A DNA stretch of 10,665 nt, from contig SLGN01000338.1 in assembly GCA_007123695.1 (NCBI GenBank), positions 1 through 10,665 of the forward strand. Direction: 5' to 3'. The position numbers and the translations under genes were made by a program. Every line of letters starts with the position of its first letter. Position 1 is the first letter of the stretch. A model generated the notes under the pieces. The model was not told the DNA's origin and made no database searches. It saw only the letters and a program-made list of their open reading frames with translations. This document shows, piece after piece, positions 7,252-10,665 of this stretch. Source of the stretch: Verrucomicrobiales bacterium (lineage in GTDB: Bacteria; Verrucomicrobiota; Verrucomicrobiia; Verrucomicrobiales; DEV007).

Positions 7252-8556
7252 ATGAGCGATTCCATCTCGAAAATCCTCGTCGCCTACTCCGGCGGCCTCG
7301 ACACATCCGTCCTTCTCACCTGGCTCAAGGACACCTACCAAGCCGAAGTCATCGCCTACTGCGCCGACGTCGGCCAGCAGGAGGAACTCGACGGACTCGA
7401 AGAAAAAGCCCTCCGCACCGGCGCGTCGAAATGCATCGTCGGCGACCTGCGCGAAACCTTTGCGCGCGACTTCATCTTTCCCATGCTTCAAGCCGGGGCC
7501 ATCTACGAGGGCCAATACCTGCTCGGCACCTCCATCGCGCGGCCCTGCATCTCGCAGGGCATGGTCGAGGCCGCCCTCGAGAACGGCGCCGACGCCATCG
7601 CCCACGGGGCCACCGGCAAAGGCAACGACCAGGTCCGCTTCGAGCTTTCCGCCGCCTCCCTCGCGCCCGGCATCGAAATCATCGCCCCGTGGCGGCAGCG
7701 GCGCTTCCGCGAGGCCTTCCCCGGTCGCGCCGAGATGATCGCCTACGCCGCCGAACACGGCATCCCCGTGCAGGCCACCGCGAAGAAGTCCTACTCCATG
7801 GACCGCAACCTTCTCCACATCAGCTTCGAGAGCGGCGTGCTGGAGGATCCGTGGTACGACCCGTCCGGCGAAGCCGATCGCGACATGTACGTCCTCAGCG
7901 TCTCGCCCGAGGAAGCCCCCGACCGGCCCGAATACGTCCAGCTCCTCTTCGACCAGGGGAACTGCATCGGCCTCCGCCACGAGGACCTCGGCGAAATCCT
8001 CGCCACGCTCGGCGACGTGACCGAACAGGGTCAGTCCGGCGACTACACCCTGTTGACTCCCTACGGCGTCATGCGCGTCCTCAACCTGCTCGGGGGGCGC
8101 AACGGGATCGGCCGCGTCGACATGGTCGAGAACCGCTTCGTCGGCATGAAGAGCCGCGGAGTCTACGAGACGCCCGGCGGCTCCATCCTCCTGCAAGCGC
8201 ACCGGCAGATGGAGAGCCTGACCATGGACCGCGAAGTCATGCAGTTGCGCGACTCACTCATTCCCAAGTATGCCCAGCTCGTCTACAACGGCTTCTGGTT
8301 CGCCCCCGAGCGCGAGGCGCTGCAAGCCCTCGTGACCGAATCCCAGCGGCACGTTTCCGGCGAGGTTCGGCTGAAGCTCTACAAAGGCAACGTCATCGGC
8401 GCCGGGGTGCGATCGCCCCTCAGCCTCTACCGCGAGGACGTCGCGACAATGGAGGGCGGCGCCGAGCAGGCCTACAACCAGGACGACGCCAGCGGCTTCA
8501 TCCGCCTGAACGCCCTGCGGCTCAAGACCCTCGCCCACCGCAACGCAGCCGACTGA
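7252..8556 (+). CDS. argG: Argininosuccinate synthase
   Basis: ArgG (EC 6.3.4.5) joins citrulline and aspartate using ATP, giving argininosuccinate, the penultimate step of arginine synthesis, in the cytosol. The 434-residue protein has the N-type ATP-pyrophosphatase loop SGGLDTS (13-19), YCADVGQ (36-42), the ATP/substrate segment [13 protein letters not shown] (119-131), the citrulline-binding region [20 protein letters not shown] (181-200), and [20 protein letters not shown] (282-301). It is slightly longer than the usual 400-420 residues and appears intact. ATG at 7252 gives the expected N-terminus just before KILVAYSGG. The 30 bases before it are pyrimidine-rich (CCTTTTCCCC, CACCTCCCCT) with no Shine-Dalgarno, so initiation must rely on another signal such as an unstructured leader. 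The next gene, ppnP, starts three bases after the stop, so the two probably form an operon. No other arg gene is in view. Confidence 0.97.
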   Translation: MSDSISKILVAYSGGLDTSVLLTWLKDTYQAEVIAYCADVGQQEELDGLEEKALRTGASKCIVGDLRETFARDFIFPMLQAGAIYEGQYLLGTSIARPCISQGMVEAALENGADAIAHGATGKGNDQVRFELSAASLAPGIEIIAPWRQRRFREAFPGRAEMIAYAAEHGIPVQATAKKSYSMDRNLLHISFESGVLEDPWYDPSGEADRDMYVLSVSPEEAPDRPEYVQLLFDQGNCIGLRHEDLGEILATLGDVTEQGQSGDYTLLTPYGVMRVLNLLGGRNGIGRVDMVENRFVGMKSRGVYETPGGSILLQAHRQMESLTMDREVMQLRDSLIPKYAQLVYNGFWFAPEREALQALVTESQRHVSGEVRLKLYKGNVIGAGVRSPLSLYREDVATMEGGAEQAYNQDDASGFIRLNALRLKTLAHRNAAD

Positions 8557-8559
8557 AGG

Positions 8560-8880
8560 ATGGAAACGCAGTTCGAAAACGTCACCGCCCTCGCCAAGGC
8601 CAACGTCTACTTCGACGGCAAAGTCGCGAGCCACACCCTTCTTTTCCCGGACGGCTCGAAGAAGACCCTCGGCCTGATCTATCCCGGCGAATACCATTTC
8701 GGCACCGAGGCGGCGGAGGAGATGGCCATCGTCGACGGCAGTTGCGAGGTCGTCCTCGACGGGCAGGAGAACGCGGCGGTCCACTCCGCCGGAGACGCCT
8801 TCGAAGTGCCTGCGAACTCCGGCTTCACCATCCGGGTCGCCGAGGGCGTCTGCCAATACGTCTGCTCCTTCCTGAGCTGA
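8560..8880 (+). CDS. ppnP: Pyrimidine/purine nucleoside phosphorylase
   Basis: PpnP (YaiE, formerly DUF1255) is a small cupin-like enzyme that splits diverse purine and pyrimidine nucleosides with phosphate into free base and ribose 1-phosphate (nucleoside salvage). The 106-residue protein shows the family pattern: ANVYFDGKVASHTL (14-27), LIYPGEYHFGTEAAEEMAIV (39-58), a GSCEVVLDG strand pair (60-68), and GDAFEVPANSGFTIRV (78-93) ending QYVCSFL. It is about ten residues longer than the E. coli protein, mostly at the N-terminus. It starts three bases after argG; the argG stop region supplies GAAGG directly against the ATG, too close for a normal Shine-Dalgarno, so translation may depend on ribosomes finishing argG. 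Confidence 0.9.
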   Translation: METQFENVTALAKANVYFDGKVASHTLLFPDGSKKTLGLIYPGEYHFGTEAAEEMAIVDGSCEVVLDGQENAAVHSAGDAFEVPANSGFTIRVAEGVCQYVCSFLS

Positions 8881-8912
8881 CTTGCATTCGGCTGCAGCAC
8901 AAAATCGTCGGG

Positions 8913-8933
8913 CCTCCCGGGACCACCCGGAGG
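8913..8933 (+). terminator. GC-rich hairpin after ppnP, possible terminator
   Basis: CCTCCCGGG (8913-8921) pairs with CCCGGAGG (8926-8933) around an ACCA loop, giving eight pairs with one bulged C. It lies 33 bases after the ppnP stop, where an operon end is expected. There is no U-tract, so it is either a weak intrinsic terminator, a 3'-end stabiliser, or unrelated. Confidence 0.4.
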
Positions 8934-9070
8934 GTCGGAGCCCTGTTCCTTGCCGAGAGAGCAAAGAGGCTGCGAAGCCATTCCCAAAGCCAGAGGCTTC
9001 CCAGCCCTTAAACCGGCAGTCAAGGACTGAGCAGCGACGACATCCCCGGACAGTCGGTCATAGTCGAATC

Positions 9071-9097
9071 GCACCCCAGCCCCCTCAGCAGGGGTGC
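9071..9097. repeat. Stem-loop with a perfect 7-bp stem
   Basis: GCACCCC (9071-9077) and GGGGTGC (9091-9097) are exact reverse complements separated by 13 bases. It lies 24 bases past the end of the broken minus-strand element copy (9121), so it could be a terminator for minus-strand transcription, but no T-run follows in either direction. Confidence 0.35.
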
Positions 9098-9120
9098 CAT
9101 CCCAATGAAAAACCGTACTA

Positions 9121-9357
9121 TTAATTGTTAAATGATGGCGTGAATAACAGCGTGATAAAAATCCATTGCGGAACCCGATAGATTCCGCTTAAAAGATTAA
9201 CCTTAAATAATAATAACCAGGCGAATATTTTTTAAATGAGGAACATGCGAAGCCTGTGCGACGAACTTCATCCCCCACCCTCCTATAACGAGCACTTCAG
9301 TCGTGGGCGTCGCGCTTCGCTTTCAAACAAAAAAATCAGGCTGTTAGATGTTTATAT
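9121..9357 (-). pseudogene. Decayed copy of the 79-codon ORF element (copy 1)
   Basis: This stretch is a diverged direct copy of 9596-9804. The alignment has three blocks: 9121-9186 matches 9596-9661 without gaps (offset 475, about 70% identity by eye); 9256-9304 matches 9703-9751 at constant offset 447; and 9304-9357 matches 9751-9804 with compensating one-base indels. Read on the minus strand, one frame gives ATPTTEVLVIGGWGMKFVA, matching ATPITAVVVVERPGLKLVA of copy 2, and another gives IYRVPQWIFITLLF...NN then TAA at 9121-9123, matching AYLVPNLIFTTLVF...NN. Between these blocks lie about 28 extra AT-rich bases (around 9190-9250) and an in-frame stop, and the upstream part is shifted by one base. 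The copy cannot encode the full protein, so it is a relic or a non-coding repeat. Confidence 0.55.
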
Positions 9358-9362
9358 CGATC

Positions 9363-9580
9363 AATCGAAACGCGAAGATGTGACCGGTGTGGCAGGCTGT
9401 ATCGAGGCCAGCGGGCTACTCGGGCCGGGCAGTAGATCTATCTCCGCATCAAGCCCGGTTGTGTCTGCCCGTGAACCCGGTCCGGAGCAATCTTCTTTAG
9501 TCTCAGCAGCTCCTGGTCCCTGGTGCGGCTGAACCTGGCAGATGCGCCTATCGTCCGCGGCGCTGAGATTCCCCTTCTAA
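9363..9580. other. Spacer between the two element copies
   Basis: About 220 bases, more GC-rich than the flanking AT-rich patch. A plus-strand frame is open through 9532 but shows no family-like sequence, and its start overlaps the decayed copy. Short inverted repeats occur (CTACT and AGTAG flanking a GC core near 9416-9435). I see no gene. Confidence 0.5.
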
Positions 9581-9820
9581 CTAAAAATCAGACGTTTTAT
9601 TGTTTGACGAGCGCACGAAAACCAGAGTGGTAAAAATCAAATTCGGAACCAGATAGGCTCGTTTGCTTCCATCGACCGGACGGTAAATTGTCCAATAGGG
9701 CCGTGCGACAAGCTTTAGCCCCGGCCTTTCCACTACGACCACTGCCGTGATGGGCGTCGCCCCTCGCGGTTCCAACAAATAAGAAGGCTTATAATTGTAT
9801 TTTTGCGGTTGCGCTTTCAT
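9581..9820 (-). CDS. Small hypothetical protein, 79 codons, in the duplicated element
   Basis: An ORF from ATG at 9820 to TAG at 9581-9583 encodes a basic 79-residue peptide with two hydrophobic stretches (ITAVVVV, 24-30, and YLVPNLIFTTLVFVR, 56-70) and no recognised domain. The central and C-terminal parts match the broken copy at 9121-9357. Against reality as a gene: differences between the two copies are not concentrated in third codon positions, the Shine-Dalgarno is weak (TTGGAC just before the ATG), and codon use is much more AT-rich than neighbours. In favour: this copy has no stop or frameshift over the shared region. It may be a real small protein of mobile origin or only the open copy of a non-coding repeat. 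Confidence 0.35.
   Translation of the reverse strand: MKAQPQKYNYKPSYLLEPRGATPITAVVVVERPGLKLVARPYWTIYRPVDGSKRAYLVPNLIFTTLVFVRSSNNKTSDF
9596..9804 (-). repeat. Duplicated element, copy 2
   Basis: This is the better-preserved member of a pair of direct repeats; the partner is 9121-9357. Anchors shared by both include GTGRTAAAAATC (9627 here, 9152 there), GTGCGAC (9703, 9256) and TGGGCGTCGC (9751, 9304). The copy here is about 28 bases shorter between the first and second anchors. No terminal inverted repeats or target-site duplications could be identified by eye. Confidence 0.65.
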
Positions 9821-9866
9821 GTCCAATAGTTGGAAGGCGGGGTGCCGAAAGAGAGGGGCGGCGATG

Positions 9867-9890
9867 GGTCGGCTCCTCCCTGAGCCGACC
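9867..9890 (+). promoter_or_regulatory. Perfect 9-bp hairpin upstream of the Uma2 gene
   Basis: GGTCGGCTC (9867-9875) and GAGCCGACC (9882-9890) are exact reverse complements around a 6-base CTCCCT loop. A smaller hairpin GCCG-CTTC-CGGC follows at 9896-9907. No T-run follows, so it is not a classical terminator on the plus strand. It lies between the minus-strand small ORF and the Uma2 gene and may separate their transcription or belong to the Uma2 leader. Confidence 0.5.
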
Positions 9891-9922
9891 GAGCTGCCGC
9901 TTCCGGCTTGTCGCGATGGGGC

Positions 9923-9938
9923 GGAAGGGTTACCTTCC
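9923..9938 (+). promoter_or_regulatory. Hairpin covering the only Shine-Dalgarno-like sequence of the Uma2 gene
   Basis: GGAAGG (9923-9928) and CCTTCC (9933-9938) form a perfect 6-bp stem with a GTTA loop, ending five bases before the ATG at 9944. GGAAGG is the only purine-rich ribosome-binding-like sequence nearby, at a long distance from the ATG. If transcribed, the stem would hide it and hinder initiation. Confidence 0.45.
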
Positions 9939-9943
9939 AGAGC

Positions 9944-10513
9944 ATGTCGGCGCTGCTCCACCCCAAGCCCGTTTCCGTCGCAGACTACCTCGAGGGCGAG
10001 CGGCTCTCAGAGGTCAAGCGCGAGTTCTTCGACGGAGATGTCCACGCCACGGTCGGGGCCAGCAACCGGCGCAACCAAGTCGCGACCAACGCGACCGTTG
10101 CTCTCGGCATCCGCCTCCGCGGCACGAACTGCCGCCCCTTCAACAGCGACACCAAGGTGCGGATCGAAATGATCGATCAGACGCGCTTCTACTATCCCGA
10201 CGCAATGGTCGTGTGCGACCGCAACCGGGGGGACGACCAGTGGCAGGACCGACCCGTCCTCGTGGTCGAGGTGCTGAGCGATTCGACCCGTCGGGTTGAT
10301 CTCGGGGAAAAGCGCCAGGCCTACCTCACCATCCCCACCCTGAAGGCCCTGCTCCTGGTGGAGTCCGACGTCCTCGCCGCCACCCTCTACCGCCGCGGGC
10401 CCTCGGGCGGTTTCCTCCGCGAAGACTACGCGGGCGACGGTGCTGTCGTCCCCCTGCCCGAACTCGGCATCGAGCTGCCCCTCGCCGAAGTCTTCGAAGG
10501 GCTCGACGCCTGA
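9944..10513 (+). CDS. Uma2-family (DUF820) putative restriction-endonuclease-fold protein
   Basis: This 189-residue protein matches the Uma2/DUF820 family (PF05685), which has a PD-(D/E)XK nuclease-like fold. Visible motifs are the N-terminal YLEGERLSEVKREFFDGDVH (15-34), DTKVRI (69-74), YYPDAMVVCD with the acidic D86, VLVVEVLSDST with E109 (105-115), and DLGEKRQAY with K123 (119-127), together forming the expected D, E and K catalytic set. Length is typical. The cellular role and DNA target of Uma2 proteins are not established; they are numerous in Cyanobacteria, Planctomycetota and others, often scattered as multicopy genes, and are regarded as possibly mobile. ATG at 9944 gives the normal start (MSALLHPKPVSVADYLE); an upstream in-frame TTG at 9908 would add an untypical extension. 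It stands alone, with no methyltransferase partner in view. Confidence 0.88.
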   Translation: MSALLHPKPVSVADYLEGERLSEVKREFFDGDVHATVGASNRRNQVATNATVALGIRLRGTNCRPFNSDTKVRIEMIDQTRFYYPDAMVVCDRNRGDDQWQDRPVLVVEVLSDSTRRVDLGEKRQAYLTIPTLKALLLVESDVLAATLYRRGPSGGFLREDYAGDGAVVPLPELGIELPLAEVFEGLDA

Positions 10514-10605
10514 GCAAAGCGCAACCGCCCCCGGCCCGTTCGAACTCCTCGATCCGCGCCCTCCCGCCGCCCCCGTCCGGTCCGGAAGCCGCCTGCCATT
10601 TCCGC

Positions 10606-10665
10606 TTCATCCTTCATCCTTCATCCTTCATCCTTCATCCTTCATCCTTCATCCTTCATCCTTCA
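10606..10665. repeat. Heptanucleotide tandem array (TTCATCC)n, running off the window
   Basis: From 10606 to the last base the unit TTCATCC repeats without visible error, about eight and a half copies, and continues beyond the edge. Seven is not a multiple of three, so copy changes would shift any reading frame across it. On the minus strand the unit reads GGATGAA, which places AGGA and ATG together and also contains TGA in some frames. The 92 bases between it and the Uma2 stop contain no gene. Confidence 0.95.

Larger units (their letters stand above)
8881..9120. other. Gene-free stretch after ppnP
   Basis: No supported coding region in these 240 bases on either strand: frames here lack family-like sequence and overlap structured DNA. 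The stretch holds two stem-loops, listed separately, and becomes AT-rich at its right end. Confidence 0.6.

Noticed and set aside
3811..8202. Very long minus-strand open frame upstream of the DUF1501 start, running antisense through the DUF1553, repeat-protein and argG genes
   Set aside because: The frame is open because of GC-rich codon bias in real genes on other frames. Only the last 486 residues are family-like, and the ATGA overlap fixes the start.
9236..9532. Plus-strand ORF of 98 codons starting just after the AT-rich patch
   Set aside because: It overlaps the decayed element copy in antisense, the matching plus frame in copy 2 is stopped, and the sequence shows no recognisable domain.
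9121..9600. Possible integron attC-like sites (GTTAAAT at 9127 and similar cores)
   Set aside because: No matching inverse core at attC spacing, no cassette structure and no integrase in view; a single heptamer match in AT-rich DNA is uninformative.
10606..10665. CRISPR array at the right edge
   Set aside because: The repeats are contiguous 7-mers with no spacers, so this is a simple tandem repeat.

Overview
The window is GC-rich DNA (about two thirds G+C by eye), apart from an AT-rich patch near 9110-9240. The paired DUF1549/DUF1553 and DUF1501 genes, which are heavily expanded in Planctomycetota and Verrucomicrobiota, point to one of these phyla. I favour Verrucomicrobiota, with no marker gene to prove it. 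Shine-Dalgarno sequences are weak or absent before most starts, which also fits that group.

Layout, left to right. (1) A plus-strand run: the end of a Bax-inhibitor-1/YccA-type membrane protein (cut by the left edge), a sugar phosphate isomerase/epimerase-like TIM barrel (689-1597), and an Mpv17/PMP22-like membrane protein starting one base after that stop (1599-2321). (2) Facing it on the minus strand, a two-gene operon: a large exported DUF1549/DUF1553 protein (6449-3807) whose stop overlaps the start of a Tat-signal DUF1501 protein (3810-2350) in an ATGA. (3) Diverging from that operon, a small secreted protein made mostly of five 19-residue Gly/Trp/Arg-rich tandem repeats (6690-7136). (4) A metabolic pair: argininosuccinate synthase argG (7252-8556), with a recognisable promoter, and pyrimidine/purine nucleoside phosphorylase ppnP three bases downstream (8560-8880). 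(5) A roughly 1-kb gene-poor region (8881-9943) holding two diverged direct copies of a ~210-240 bp element. One copy carries an intact minus-strand 79-codon ORF and the other is frameshifted and interrupted. Several hairpins flank them. (6) A Uma2-family (DUF820) nuclease-fold gene with a hairpin-rich leader (9944-10513). (7) A heptanucleotide tandem array running off the right edge (10606-10665).

How the genes work together: the DUF1553 and DUF1501 proteins are very probably co-translated and both exported, so they likely act as a pair in the cell envelope or periplasm. argG and ppnP are probably co-transcribed, although arginine synthesis and nucleoside salvage share no obvious pathway. 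The rest looks like ordinary chromosome, with an accessory, possibly acquired patch at 8.9-9.9 kb. I see no convincing defence system, CRISPR array, phage or complete insertion sequence. The most unusual items are the duplicated element, the repeat protein and the structured leader of the Uma2 gene.
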